A stretch of 64,000 nt of DNA from Leptobrachium leishanense (Eukaryota > Chordata > Amphibia > Anura > Megophryidae), in assembly GCA_009667805.1 (NCBI GenBank), contig CM019064.1, positions 271,541,662-271,605,661 of the forward strand, written 5' to 3'. The notes below the pieces were generated by a model, which was not told the origin of the DNA, did no database searches, and saw only the letters and a program-made list of their open reading frames with translations. The position numbers and the translations under genes are program-made. Shown one piece after another: positions 32,088 through 44,313 of this stretch; within the stretch, counting starts at the first letter, position 1, and the number at the start of each line of letters is the position of its first letter.

Positions 32088-34379
32088 TGTAAAAGATCAG
32101 CTACGCTGCAGGAGTAGCTCCGTCTGCGGCGCCGAGTCTTGCTGGAGAGCTTAGCCGGGTAGCGAGCTAGCAAGGTGGGAGAGAGATTGGCAGCGGTCCC
32201 TGGATGGTCTGGAAGCGAAGGATTCAGTGATTATGCCCTCCCAAATACTAGTCGTGACTCAGTATAGGTTTAAGCAAGTTGTTTTTTTAATGACAAACAG
32301 AACATACACAGTCCCTTTATATGGTACAGTCCCATTGTTCTCTCCCATGCCCGCCCTCAGACCCCTGGAGTGAATTCTGCCCCGGGGCTTAGCCATAGCC
32401 CAGTTTCTGGTGCTTGCCTGTCTGCTGTCCGATGCCCCCCCCATGGTGCGGGCGCAGCTCCCAGCCCGATGGTCTGGGAAATGCGGTTTTCGGGGGGGAT
32501 CCCCTGGGCGCTCCGGCACCCCCTTTACACCTTGGGTAGCTCGGGTCCCCGGGCTGCATCCCTGAAAGAAGCTACATGATCCGTCCAGAGGGGTCAGAAC
32601 GCCATCAGATAGAGTTTGTCAGCTCTCTCTCCGAGACTGCGGTGCAGGGGCTGACAGGCTCCGGGCAGGAGGGGGATTTCTAGTGGGATGGAGGGGTTCA
32701 CCTGGGCGAATCCTCTCCAAACTTTCCACACACCAAGCTACCATCCCTGGGGAGCTATGGTCCAAAAAGCACCTTGCTCAGGCTAAAGGAGGCTCCAGGG
32801 CAAGCAGAGGAACTCATGTCGGGTTTTCGCAATTTGCCAGCGGCTTTTTGCTACAATGTTGCCGTTTACCTACCAGCAGAATCGGTAAGGCATCTTGCAC
32901 GGAAAACACAATTAAATATGACCTTGGGGACACTTTACAGCACATCTAACAGGGGAATTCATTTGGATAAATACAGGGCAAACGAAATACATCAAAACAG
33001 ATACTAAATTATGGAAACAAATTTAACCTTTTTTTTTGTATTTAAGATTTTTATTTTGAAATGAAAGGGTCACAGACTGACCAGCACAATTGGCCTCGCA
33101 GGACCAAATATCACAGGTATAAGAATCACAAATTACATAAGGGGGGGGAGGTCGTCACAAAAAAAAACAAAGAAAAACGTCAGACGATCAAAAATAAGGG
33201 GGTAGCAATAATAAAGAGAAAATGCCTCAGAGTAAAGAAAAATAAAGATAAAAGATAAAAAAAAAAAAAAAAAAAGTCTCTGCAATGATGTCCCCAGCCA
33301 GGGACATACATATCACAAAAAGGGCACAAAAATATAATAAGGTGATAAGTCCTCACAAAATATATGCTTATTAAAAAAAAAAAAAGATAACGTCAAAATG
33401 GGTGAAACTGCTTCTGGGGTAATATTCTGCAATGGAATGGGAGACATCGAGGAGGAGGAATGGCTCCTGGAGAAGTACACTCAGCCAGTGTCACGAAGTG
33501 GCATCCTCTGTAAGACAGGCAGGGTTATGGTGTGTAGGCCAGGCCAGTCAGCAAGAGCACCGTCAAGGACGGGGGCTGAGATCCACAAAGCCAGGAAGCT
33601 GACAGAGCGGACACGGTGAGCGTCCAGTCCCCAGGCTGACCAAGCAGACATGCCAGTCGCACCGCAGAACCAAGGCCCACACTGCTTCCCATCAGCGCAA
33701 GGCCCATCAGTCCCGGTCGGCACCCCCAGCACACCCTCCGATGAAGGCTCCGTGTTAGACACCTCTGCGTCCATCTGTGCAGCCTCAGCTGTGCACGTCC
33801 CGGTCACGCTCCCCCTCCGACATGCAGACAGCAGGCACAGCCCAAAATCCAAACCTCCTGATTCACCGCTCCGCAAAGACCCATCGCCGTCCAAATCTCC
33901 GTCATGTTCGGCGTCCTCCGATGTCACCTCCTCCTGGCCTTCAGGCTCCCGGTCAACTCTCAGCAACTCCATCAGCCGCCTCCATGGACCGCGGGTAAGT
34001 AAACTCTCTTCTTCTCCCTGTAACTGGTCGAGACAGGCCTCAAACCAGGCCTCCATTCTACTGGCGGGTGGGGGACAGTCCAAACTGTGCCGCTCCGGTC
34101 GCCAGTCCGGACTCCCCGCTAAGGGGACATCAGATGCAGCCGGAGGATGGGGGCCCTCCATCCCCGCTATCCGCAACCAACAAACCCCCCGCAGGGGTGC
34201 ACCTCAGGGGAATAAGGAGCAAGACGGCCAGGTGGCAAATGGTAGGCCTCAAAATGGCCGATGGCTAATTGGTGTCACCGGGGAGTCTTCACATAAATCT
34301 CTCCAAATTTAACCTTTTAAATGAACGAATAGCTACAACATAATAATCTTTTTATCCACGTGGCGGCCGTTCCGTCACA
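32088..34379. mobile_element. LTR-like insert, 2,292 bp, with GGGTT target duplication
   Basis: It starts TGTAAAAGATC and ends CCGTCACA (TGT...ACA), flanked by GGGTT at 32083-32087 and 34380-34384. A 5-bp duplication with TG...CA ends is the mark of LTR elements. No direct repeat of the ends occurs inside, so a solo LTR fits best; 2.3 kb would be long. It contains A-rich tracts (33255-33275, 33370-33385), a GC-rich part (33480-34300) and no reverse transcriptase. It is the innermost insertion of the stack. Confidence 0.65.
33481..34176 (-). other. Long open frame inside the LTR-like insert, unrecognised
   Basis: 231 codons open on the minus strand, including MEAWFEACLDQLQGEEE and acidic runs (VTSEDAEHDGDLDGDG). 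An overlapping 220-codon frame is open on the plus strand (33650-34312), which is common in GC-rich sequence. No domain is recognised, and a coding role is not supported. The minus-strand start at MEAWFEACLDQL looks more protein-like than the rest. Confidence 0.25.
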
Positions 34380-34759
34380 GGGTTCACATACTTTTTCCAC
34401 CCTGCACTGTGAATGTTTACATGTTATGTTCAATAAACACATGAAAACATATAATGTTTGTGTTGTATTTTTTTAAGCAGACTGTGCTTTTCAAATTGTT
34501 GTGACTTAGATGAAGATCAGAGCACATTTTATGACCAATTCATGTAAAACTCCACGTAATCCCAAAGGGTTCACATACTTTTTCTTGCCACTGTAGGTAT
34601 ATTTTAATGTAAGAAAAAAGGGGGGGATTTTTAGCCTAGAGCGTTCCTTTAATCTATTCAGAGAACACCGACCAGCAGTGTAATTTCAGAATTCAATATC
34701 TAATAAACCGTTTATTCTTTTAATCTGCAGCAAAAAGTCTCTTTATTATTTTTTATATA

Positions 34760-36364
<1,605 letters not shown>

Positions 36365-37008
36365 TAGGATCATTTAGGCATTTTTCGGGATTTTTATAGG
36401 CAATTTCTTTTCCGTTTTTCTTTTAAAAAGCGTTTTTTCTTTTTTCTGTAATAGACCTTTTTATTATTTTTCATAGGACCTTATATGTTAATTCCAGACA
36501 TTTTCGTTCAGTAGTTTTTTTGCAAACAGCGTTTAAATTTTGACACTTTCAATCGTTTTTTTTTTTTACCACGTTCATCAACTTTTATGGCTTTTTCCGG
36601 CTGGAGGTTGTCGCTGTGTTCGTCGGATTATCTGCTTTTTCATGACGGATTTGGTGGATCATCAGATCTGATCTGATCTGAGAATGTATCTGATATTTTC
36701 TGCTTTTTAAAGAAAATAAAAAGCCACAAAAACCACCGAAATTATCGAATCCGATACTTCCAGAGAGTTCCCTGCGCTTTATCGAAACGAATAAGATGCA
36801 CTAATACACCGGACCTGCTGAAATTATCGCATCCGATAATTTTGGTGGCTTTGTGGCTTTTTTTTTCCATTCGGTGGCTCTGCGACGGCTTTTCCCCACA
36901 GTCCGGGGACCCTGCAGTGATTGCTGAATTCCCCACAGGGTTGGGAAATTTGATTCCCGGAAGTGCAGGGAATGTTGGCGACATTTCAGTGCTCTCTGAA
37001 TAACCCCC

Positions 37009-37293
37009 TATGTTATATTAAATGGGCTTCTATTTCTGGAAATTAAAAACTCTTCTGGGATAGTAGGTTGGGCTAGACTGATGAGAAACTAAAGGTTATA
37101 CCGCAGGAAGCAGACGCTAGGGCAGAACACCCTGAAGAATGTGCAGGAGAGTAGTTAGAATTGCAAAGGTTGGAGCAAAAGGCTGTACAGTAAGGTTAAG
37201 TTCATGGTTCCAGGTCAGTACACAAGAAGGGTTTATACAATTGCTGGTAGCGCAGGTGATATATCAAAAGGAAACCCATGCTTACTAAAGTAG
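37009..37293. other. Short unassigned gap between MITE and retrotransposon
   Basis: 285 bp with no recognised feature. It ends with the GTAG target site of the LTR element. Confidence 0.4.
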
Positions 37294-38241
37294 TGTAGCG
37301 CTGTTTTAGTTCTGTTGCTGTAATTACCCATTTTTGGCCACCAGGGGGGAGATAAGCGCAATGTTAACTATACTGGACACATTGGGACTACGTTTTCCAG
37401 CATGCTTTGGGGCAGAGACAGGAAGTGGGTGGGGAGAACGGACAGACATCCGCAGCCTTCCCCGGAGGAGAGCAGAGCGCACCGAGCGGTGAAGAGAGCA
37501 AGACGCACGTGAGACAGGGAACGATTGCGACCAGGCCGGAGAGCAGGTGCTGCCTTGCGGACGCTGGAGATCGGTTTCAGTGACTTGCCAGAGACCTAGT
37601 ATCCACCGCTGAGAAGTTTGCAAAGACGCAGAGCTGCAGATTGGACCCCGAGTTAGGAGACCACGATGATCCAATGGGAGTGCAGGCGGTAAGCTAAAAA
37701 TCTTGTTGCAAAGACGGACAAGCAAGAACAGCGGATCCGGTGGCACAGAGTCCCAGCCAAATCGAGCGGAGAGACGTCCTTGGTCAAGCAGCGGAGCAGA
37801 TTGTCTGGCGGATGGGTGACAGGCCTTCCAGGCCACAGTAAAGTTAACAAAGCACGCTGCAGTTTGCTTAAATCTACAGGGCCCCAACGTGACTAGTCGA
37901 AGATACACTGAATCCATTCACTGGCCAGTCGAATCTAGTACCCGGGTACCAACACACACATACATGCACACCTTCTTGGGACACAACCTGTACAGGACTT
38001 ACACTCTGGCAACGAAGGGGTTAAAATTTCCTTTTTTACCGCTGCGCGTAACTCGCATTACAAATTCTTGTGTATATATATATATATATACAGTGTTTGC
38101 TTTATATATGCCAGTTTACTTGAGACCAGTAAACTATATAACTTATAAAATCCACAACAGTGCTGGTGTATATTTATTCCCTAGTGCGGGGAGACTGACC
38201 CGAGGTTAAATTCAGCGGCTCCTCCGGGAGTGAGCGCTACA
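37294..38241 (+). repeat. 5' LTR (948 bp)
   Basis: From TGTAGCGCTG to GAGCGCTACA. The last 89 bp (38153-38241) are identical to the whole surviving 3' LTR (44221-44309). It contains a (TA)n run at 38073-38092. A 197-codon open frame on its minus strand is not taken as a gene. Confidence 0.85.
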
Positions 38242-38243
38242 CG

Positions 38244-38263
38244 TGGGGGCTTGTTTCCGGGAT
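38244..38263 (+). promoter_or_regulatory. Primer-binding site, tRNA-Pro-like
   Basis: Two bases after the LTR, TGGGGGCTTGTTTCCGGGAT resembles the 18-nt site complementary to tRNA-Pro 3' ends, with two extra T residues and one change. Assignment to tRNA-Pro is inference. Confidence 0.5.
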
Positions 38264-38299
38264 CCAGTCTCTGGAAAAAACGCATTTAAAGGGTTAAAT

Positions 38300-39661
38300 A
38301 TGGATCCAGACACTGCTGCCAAATGGTGTGAGGAGCAAAGTAGTCAGATAGAATTATACATAGTCATGGATATTCCTGCAGACACTTGGGCCGAAGATCA
38401 GATTTGCCGGACCGTGGCCGAGCTGACACCAGATCATCGGGGGTTAATCCTGGACATTAAAGCGAACCCAGATACCTCTCACACGTATGTTCTTTTTGAG
38501 TGGAGAAAGGGTGTTCCAGTGTGTTTTCAGGGCGCGAGCGTGAAGCTGACCGATGAGGTGGAAGTTCAACTGATTCAGCCAAGTGCGCCACGTGGCGATC
38601 CCGCGAGTGTTCCCGCGCCCAGTCCGCTGGCCATGATCGGGCCTGAATTTATAGTGGCTATTGGAGATTTGCTTGCTAAATGTCAAAGAACAAGCCCTCC
38701 GCACACTAACTTTGATTATCGACGGTTGAGAAATTTCACAGGAGACGTACCAACTCCGGCGGGAGAAGAAACCTTCAAAGAATGGGTAGAACAGGCGATG
38801 CAGACTCTGGATGAGTGGGACGTCCCCGAAGCACAGAAGAAGCAAAGAATTACTGAGAGCTTAAAGGGACCTGCGTCAGAGGCTGTCAGAAACCTAAAAT
38901 TGAGTAAACAAGACTGCACCGCTTTAGATTACCTAAATGTACTACAGGAAGTCTTTGGGCGAACAGAAAAGGCTGCGGAGCTCGTGTACCAGTATGAACA
39001 TACTTACCAGCGGAAAGGTGAGAAGATGACTGAATATATGAGGCGCCTAGATAAGATTCTGCACCAGATACTTCTTAAGAAAGGGGCCGAACCGGCCGAA
39101 ATAGATAAAATCCGAATGCAGCAGATCCTGAGGGGCGCTCAACCTCTAGATCCTGTGATGTTACAGCTGAGAACCAGAGAAGGTAACCGAGAATTGAAAT
39201 ACCTGGAACTGATCCGAGCTGTCAGAGAGAAAGAGGCTCTACTTGAAGAAAAATCCTTTAGGAAAGGAGAAAAAGCTTACGCACAACCCGTGAGGCATAA
39301 CGAATGTTTGCAAGCGGAAGATGATTCGTTAGACACCTATGGATCCGAAGTGGACGAACAGGAGCATCTGGTTGTTCCTAAATCCACAGAGAATGCTGCA
39401 AAAGAGCAAATTATTCCTACATATAGTGAAATCCACAAAACTGTTAAGAAAGTGCAAGAAGCTCAAGCTGAATTGCAACAGGCACATACGGACCTGTGCC
39501 GAGTACTTTTGAAGGTGGCAGAGACACAGACCGATATGCAGAAGTTCCTTACTGATATGCGAACAACTGGAGTTGCTGTGGTGTCTGGCCAAGGGTCCTT
39601 CAACCGAATCACCACAAGCAAGTGCGTCTCCTTCTTCAAAGAAGAGATGTTACAGTTGTGA
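38300..39661 (+). CDS. Gag, PNMA-like, frame broken before the zinc knuckle
   Basis: Structural capsid protein of the element. The first ATG in the frame is at 38300. The N-terminal 80 residues (AKWCEEQSSQIELYIVMDIP ...) resemble the N-terminal domain of PNMA proteins. Roughly residues 145-320 form the two-lobed capsid: RRLRNFTGDVPTPAGEETF, EWVEQAMQTLDEW, ITESLKGPASEAVRNLK, LQEVFGRTEKAAELVY, GEKMTEYMRRLDKIL. PNMA genes of vertebrates derive from a Ty3/gypsy gag of this kind. A coiled-coil-like stretch (AQAELQQAHTDLCRVLLKV) follows. An indel between about 39560 and 39610 sends this frame to a stop at 39659-39661, while the zinc knuckle continues in the +1 frame. Confidence 0.8.
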   Translation: MDPDTAAKWCEEQSSQIELYIVMDIPADTWAEDQICRTVAELTPDHRGLILDIKANPDTSHTYVLFEWRKGVPVCFQGASVKLTDEVEVQLIQPSAPRGDPASVPAPSPLAMIGPEFIVAIGDLLAKCQRTSPPHTNFDYRRLRNFTGDVPTPAGEETFKEWVEQAMQTLDEWDVPEAQKKQRITESLKGPASEAVRNLKLSKQDCTALDYLNVLQEVFGRTEKAAELVYQYEHTYQRKGEKMTEYMRRLDKILHQILLKKGAEPAEIDKIRMQQILRGAQPLDPVMLQLRTREGNRELKYLELIRAVREKEALLEEKSFRKGEKAYAQPVRHNECLQAEDDSLDTYGSEVDEQEHLVVPKSTENAAKEQIIPTYSEIHKTVKKVQEAQAELQQAHTDLCRVLLKVAETQTDMQKFLTDMRTTGVAVVSGQGSFNRITTSKCVSFFKEEMLQL

Positions 39662-39791
39662 GGAAATGGGTCATTTCCGAGGGCAATGCAAAAGCAAAAA
39701 GCCTGAAGGAAATAGGGTAGAAGAGTTCCTAAAAGCCCTGGAAGGGCTGCTATCTACCTCACCGGCGGGAAACGCCAGAGGGCCCAAGTGA
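39573..39791 (+). pseudogene. Gag C-terminus with CCHC zinc knuckle (shifted frame)
   Basis: The frame carries CYSCEEMGHFRGQC, a CX2CX4HX4C nucleic-acid-binding knuckle, after a serine/proline-rich linker. It overlaps the end of the main gag frame. It ends with TGA at 39789-39791. In the undamaged element it should be continuous with gag. Confidence 0.8.
39767..39773 (+). promoter_or_regulatory. Candidate programmed -1 ribosomal frameshift site
   Basis: GGGAAAC fits X XXY YYZ and is in register with the zinc-knuckle frame (codons GGA at 39768-39770, AAC at 39771-39773). The zero-frame stop follows 16 nt later. The -1 frame is open from 39662 into protease and RT. GGGAAAC is a known slippery heptamer of some retroviruses. 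A downstream stem is possible between GGGC near 39780 and GCCC near 39807, but it is weak. Confidence 0.65.
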
Positions 39792-41018
39792 AGGAGAAAA
39801 CTAGGTGCCCAATGGTTAAAAAACGCTCCAGAAATCAAGTCAGGACTGAAAGGCCGAGAGGGCCCAGAGTTTTGCCAACTGCTGAGCCTACCAGGACTAA
39901 AAGAGTCACTCCCTTAGCATCCGGTCCTACGTCATGGGGAAGCAATGCACACCCAAAACCTACACGGGCCAAGAAGAAGGCCAGGGTACAGCAAACGGGG
40001 TCTAAACTTCCTGCTACTACGACAAAGTTTCCTGACCAGCTGATAGGTCCTTCTCCCATCGTTCCAATCCAAGTAGAGGGAGTCTATACCAAAGCTCTGT
40101 TGGACTCAGGGGCTCAAGTGACATTGATCTACCGAGACTTCTATGAGAAGCACTTGAAACACATACCTCTACAGAAGTTAAAGGACCTTGAGATCTGGGG
40201 CATCGGAACTGAGAAACTTCCCTATGATGGATATCTACAGGTGAAGTTAGAGATCGGATCCGAAGTCATCGGACAGTCTGGAGGTTGTGATGCATTGGCC
40301 ATTGTGTGTCCTCGGCCTTCAGGGGCCAACAGAAGTTCTATGATAATGGGGACGAATACTGATCTGGTGCGACGTCTCCTGACTCCTATAGTACTGGAAG
40401 AAGGTTCCACCAGGGGAGTACACCCAATGTTACGTCCAGTCTATCAGCGAATGGTCGAAGAACAGAAGGCACCTGCCGAAGTGGGGCGCCTGTGGAGATT
40501 GGGAGGAACAGAAAAGGTTCTGCAATCAGGAGAAGTGGCGAGTTTCCGGGCTTCAGTCAAGTTGAACGGATCGCAACCAGGTCCCTATGTGGTACTGGAA
40601 ACTGATTTCAATCATGGGAGTGAAGCCGGAGTAGAAGTAATCCCTGAAATAATCTCCACAAAAGCTTTGAAACGAACACGAGGAAGAGTCTCAGTCAGTG
40701 TATGTAATGTGTCCGATTCTCCAGTGATTCTGAAAGCACGAATGCCTATCGGGCAAGTAGCGTCCGCTACGCCTCTCTCTCCTACCGATTTAGGAGGGGG
40801 AGTGAACAAAGAGATTCCAGCTCAAAGGTTCTATCCTAAGGACGCTCCCATCTCGCCTGAATGGAGGAAACGTCTTCAGTCCCAGGTCCTAAAGTGGAGG
40901 GACTTGTTCTCAAAGGATGAGTTCGACGTGGGCCTAGCTAAGAGTACTGAGCATCGCATTCGACTACAGGAAGATAAGCCGTTTCGAGAAAGGTCGAGAC
41001 GAGTTCCGTTGGGAGACT
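39770..41018 (+). pseudogene. Pol: protease and start of reverse transcriptase
   Basis: In the -1 frame. A basic linker is followed by the aspartic protease with ALLDSGAQVTLI (DSG at about 40103-40111), then IMGTNTDLVRRLL. The RT N-terminal region reads STEHRIRL and PFRERSRRVPLGD and hits TAG at 41018-41020, where Ty3/gypsy elements usually have tyrosine. The protease would process Gag-Pol. Confidence 0.8.
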
Positions 41019-41020
41019 AG

Positions 41021-41709
41021 GATGACCTAAGAGAACAGCTGAACGAACTGCAAAGAACTAATGTGATTCAGGAGTCCGGAGCCCTTATGCATCTCCAATA
41101 GTGATGGTTCGGAAGAAGAATGGTTCTGTCCGTCTATGTATAGACTATCGCACGCTAAATCAGAGAACCATCCCAGATCAATATGCCACTCCTTGGATAG
41201 AAGATGCCTTACAGTGTTTGTCTGGAGCAAAATGGTTTAGTGTACTAGACCTGCAAAGTGGGTATCACCAGATACCAATGCATCCTGAAGACAAAGAGAA
41301 GACTGCGTTCATCTGTCCACTGGGGTTCTTTGAGTTCAACAGAATGCCTCAGGTCCTTACAGGGGCTCCAGCCACGTTCCAATGGTTAATGGAGAAGACA
41401 GTCGGGGACATGAACCTGATCGAAGTGTTAGTGTATCTGGATGATATAATTGTGTTCGGAAAGACTTTGGAAGAACATGAGCAACGGTTGGAGAAGGTCT
41501 TGAAGCGGCTCCACGAAGAGGGGTTGAAACTGTCTCTGGAGAAGTGTCATTTCTGTTTTCCTTCCGTTACATATCTGGGACATGTTGTTTCAGCAGAAGG
41601 CGTTTCAACGGATCCTCGAAAGTTGGAAGCCGTAGCTTCCTGGCCTAGACCCCGAAATGTTACTGAACTTAGATCTTGGGGTTCTGCTCCTATTACTGAA
41701 GATTTGTAG
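41021..41709 (+). pseudogene. Pol: reverse transcriptase core
   Basis: After the TAG the frame continues (DDLREQLNELQRTNVIQES) until a one-base loss near 41077; from there the next frame carries VRKKNGSVRLCIDYRTLN, FSVLDLQSGYHQIPM, APATFQWLM and YLDDIIVFG (YLDD at 41434-41445). Thumb motifs LSLEKCHFC and YLGHVVS follow. A frameshift at about 41680 and a TGA in place of an arginine codon near 41691 end this part. All three metal-binding aspartates are present. Confidence 0.85.
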
Positions 41710-42724
41710 GGGGATTTGCCAAGATAGCTCAACCACTGAACAAGCTCCTACAGAAGGAAGACGCAGAAGAAGGCCACAAGCCCCTGACTGAAATTCTTCG
41801 GCTCCCGGGCCAAGGAAGGCTCGAGAATCTATCCAAGGAGAATGGACTAGTCAATGCGAAGGTGCTTTCATGAAGCTGAAAGAGAGTCTAACTCGAGCTC
41901 CTGTCTTGGCTTACACTGATCCTCATAAGCCGTATGAATTGCATGTGGATGCCAGCAGAGAAGGTCTAGGGGGAGTCCTATACCAAGAATATGGTGGATT
42001 GTTGAGGCCTGTAGCCTATGAGAGCCGGGGTCTTATGCCTTCAGAAAAGAACTATCCTACCCACAAGTTGGAGTTCCTAGCCTTGAAGTGGGCGGTAGTA
42101 GACAAACTGAAGGATTATCTGTATGGAGCCGAATTTGTGATAAAAACTGATAACAATCCTATTACCTACATCCTGACTACTGCGAAGCTGGATGCAACGG
42201 GACATCGGTGGTTGGCCGCTCTGTCAGGGTTTCGTTTCAGCCTGAAGTATCGCACTGGAGTGAATAATCGAGATGCTGATGCTTTATCGAGAAGACTCTA
42301 CTCTACAGAATGGACTCAGTTAACTCCTGATGAGGTGCAAGCTTTATGTCAAGGAGCAGAGCGCCGGGTCAAGGGAGGGATTGAAGCAGAAGCCATAGGA
42401 GTTATGGCTGCGGCTGTTCCAGAGTTCTATTGTAATCCTACGCAGCTGAGGGATGAAAGTTTGCCTACTTTTTCGAAACAAGACCTGAGAGCTGATCAGG
42501 CTGGAGACCCTTTGATTGCATTAACCATGAAGGCCCTCAACGCGAACCAATGGGAAATTCTTCTGATAAATTCCCCAGAAGGGGCCAGATTGGTATACAA
42601 AGAGTGGGAACGGTTGAAGATGTTGGATGGGGTGGTCTACCGAAGGGGCCCCTCAAACAATGCTGAAGAGACCCAACAGTTGTTCCTTCCCACCAAACAC
42701 AGAGAGGATGTGCTGCGGTCGTAA
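41710..42724 (+). pseudogene. Pol: RT connection and RNase H
   Basis: 41705-41870 encodes the connection (FVGGFAKIAQPLNKLL) in a shifted frame. From 41870 the frame reads ESLTRAPVLAYTDP, then RNase H motifs HVDASREGLGGVLYQ, THKLEFLALKWAV, KTDNNPITYIL and NRDADALSRR, with the acidic active-site residues in place. It ends at TAA 42722-42724, just before the integrase HHCC zinc finger. Confidence 0.85.
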
Positions 42725-43414
42725 CACGATGAACATGGACATTTAGGTGCAGAGAGAACCTTTAAGCTGGTGCGAGACAGATTCTATTGGCCCTGCATGA
42801 GATCTGAAGTTGAAAGTTACTGCCACTCATGTCTGAGGTATATCCAAAGGAAGACCCTACCAACCCGAACTGCTCCAATGAGCCACCTACAAAGTCAAGG
42901 ACCCATGGATTTGGTGTGCATTGATTTCCTGTGCTTAGAGCCAGATGCTAGTGGGCAGGGAAATATTTTAGTAGTGACTGATCATTTCACGCGTTATGCC
43001 CAAGCTTTTTCTACGAAAGACCAACGTGCTCCTACGGTGGCGAAGGTTTTAATGGAAAAGTTTTTTGTTCACTATGGCCTACCAAGGAGAATACACTTGG
43101 ATCAGGGTAGAGACTTTGAGAGCCGGCTTGTTGGGCAATTACTGGAACTGCTGGGAATTCAGAAGACCCGAACTACACCATATCACCCTCAAGGTGATGC
43201 TCAACCAGAAAGGTTCAATCGCACGCTGCTAAATATGTTGGGGACATTATCAAACAGAGAGACGCAGAGCTGGAGTCGTCACATAGCTACGCTGGTACAT
43301 GCATACAACAGTAGTGACGCTACTGGATACTCACCGTACCGTCTTATGTTAGGAAGGGAAGCTCGATGCCGGTTGATTTGGCGTTTGGGCTATCTCTGGA
43401 TCAGACGTCTGTAG
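42725..43414 (+). pseudogene. Pol: integrase zinc finger and catalytic core
   Basis: In the same frame after the TAA. HDEHGHLGAERTFKLV and CHSCLRY form the HHCC zinc-binding domain. The catalytic D-D35-E residues are in VCIDF, HLDQGRDF and QPERFNRTL. A one-base loss near 43364 diverts the frame to a stop at 43412-43414, and the C-terminal domain continues in the next frame. It would join cDNA ends to the GTAG-type 4-bp target. Confidence 0.85.
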
Positions 43415-44205
43415 CCTCTCATAGAAATTATGTGGATAGACTTCGGAAGAATTTGGCCTCTGCGTTTGAACAGGCCCATTTGACCTCTGGGAACAGGGAA
43501 CAGAGGAATAAGCGAAACTACGACTTGAAAGTTCGGATACAGGATCTACAACCCGGTGATAGGGTTTTGTTGAAGAACTTGGGTGCTTCTGCCAGGCATA
43601 AGTTGGCGGATAGATGGAGTTCTCAAGTATATATTGTCTGCAAGCAACTGCCGGGTCTGCCAGTTTACCAAAATCGACCGGATGGAAAGGCTGGGCCTCT
43701 TAAAAACTGGCACCGGAATCACCTGCTACCTTTGAGAGAGGCTGTAAGGATACCAGTTGGAGACGAACTTTCTCTGCCGAACCCGCCTGCTGAACGTTTG
43801 ACTCCCGTTACTCGGTCTCAGCAGACACGGGTTGTTGAAGAAAGTGAAGGGGATAGTGAGGAAGAAATCTTCTGTCTGGACTGGGTGCGCTCGCCCGAGC
43901 CTGAAGAGGTCATTCCAGTTCCCGAATGGTGGGAAAGTAACCTGAGGCCTGAGGCTCCTGAATTCCAACTGGAAATTCCTGAAACTTCTGAAATTCCTGT
44001 AGTTCCTGAAAACGCGTCCTATGATTATAGTTCTATGCTTTCACTGGAAGGATCATACTCCGAAGAGATGTCTGTTCCAGTTGTGGACGAAAGAACCGAA
44101 CCCGTACCTGTAGTACTTCCGCCTGAAGAGGAGCTGATTGATCCAGAACCAAAACGTTCTGTTCGACCCCCCCCAGAGACTTACCTACGACTCACCAGGA
44201 CATAG
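43366..44205 (+). pseudogene. Pol: integrase C-terminal domain plus acidic tail
   Basis: It starts MPVDLAFGLSLDQ, continues with QRNKRNYDLKVR and LQPGDRVLLKNLG, then KLADRWSSQVYIV and the GPY/F-like segment LKNWHRNHLLPL. No chromodomain. About 120 residues after that are strongly acidic and proline-rich (EESEGDSEEEIFCLDW, PVPEWWESNLRPEAPEF), unusual as an integrase tail. Ends at TAG 44203-44205. Confidence 0.75.
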
Positions 44206-44220
44206 CACTGAAGAGACTGT

Positions 44221-44309
44221 CACAACAGTGCTGGTGTATATTTATTCCCTAGTGCGGGGAGACTGACCCGAGGTTAAATTCAGCGGCTCCTCCGGGAGTG
44301 AGCGCTACA
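44221..44309 (+). repeat. Remnant 3' LTR (89 bp)
   Basis: It is identical to the last 89 bp of the 5' LTR. The first 859 bp of the LTR are absent, though the outer end and GTAG duplication are intact. A full 3' LTR is needed for integration, so the loss happened after insertion. Confidence 0.8.
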
Positions 44310-44313
44310 GTAG

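Larger units (their letters stand above)
37294..44309 (+). mobile_element. Ty3/gypsy LTR retrotransposon with PNMA-type gag
   Basis: GTAG lies directly outside both ends (37290-37293 and 44310-44313). The ends are TGTAGCGCT and AGCGCTACA. Order: 5' LTR, primer-binding site, gag, -1 frameshift site, protease, reverse transcriptase, RNase H, integrase, remnant 3' LTR. The order protease-RT-RNase H-integrase is Ty3/gypsy type. No envelope gene. Gag carries one frame break and pol has three stops and three frameshifts, so it cannot act alone. Confidence 0.9.

Noticed and set aside
33650..34312. 220-codon plus-strand gene
   Set aside because: It overlaps a longer minus-strand frame in GC-rich DNA inside a mobile insert and has no recognisable domain.
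37324..37917. 197-codon open frame on the minus strand of the 5' LTR
   Set aside because: It lies within the LTR with no recognisable domain. Best explained by chance.
38243..38299. Upstream extension of the gag frame from 38243
   Set aside because: It begins with GTG inside the primer-binding site. The first ATG is at 38300.
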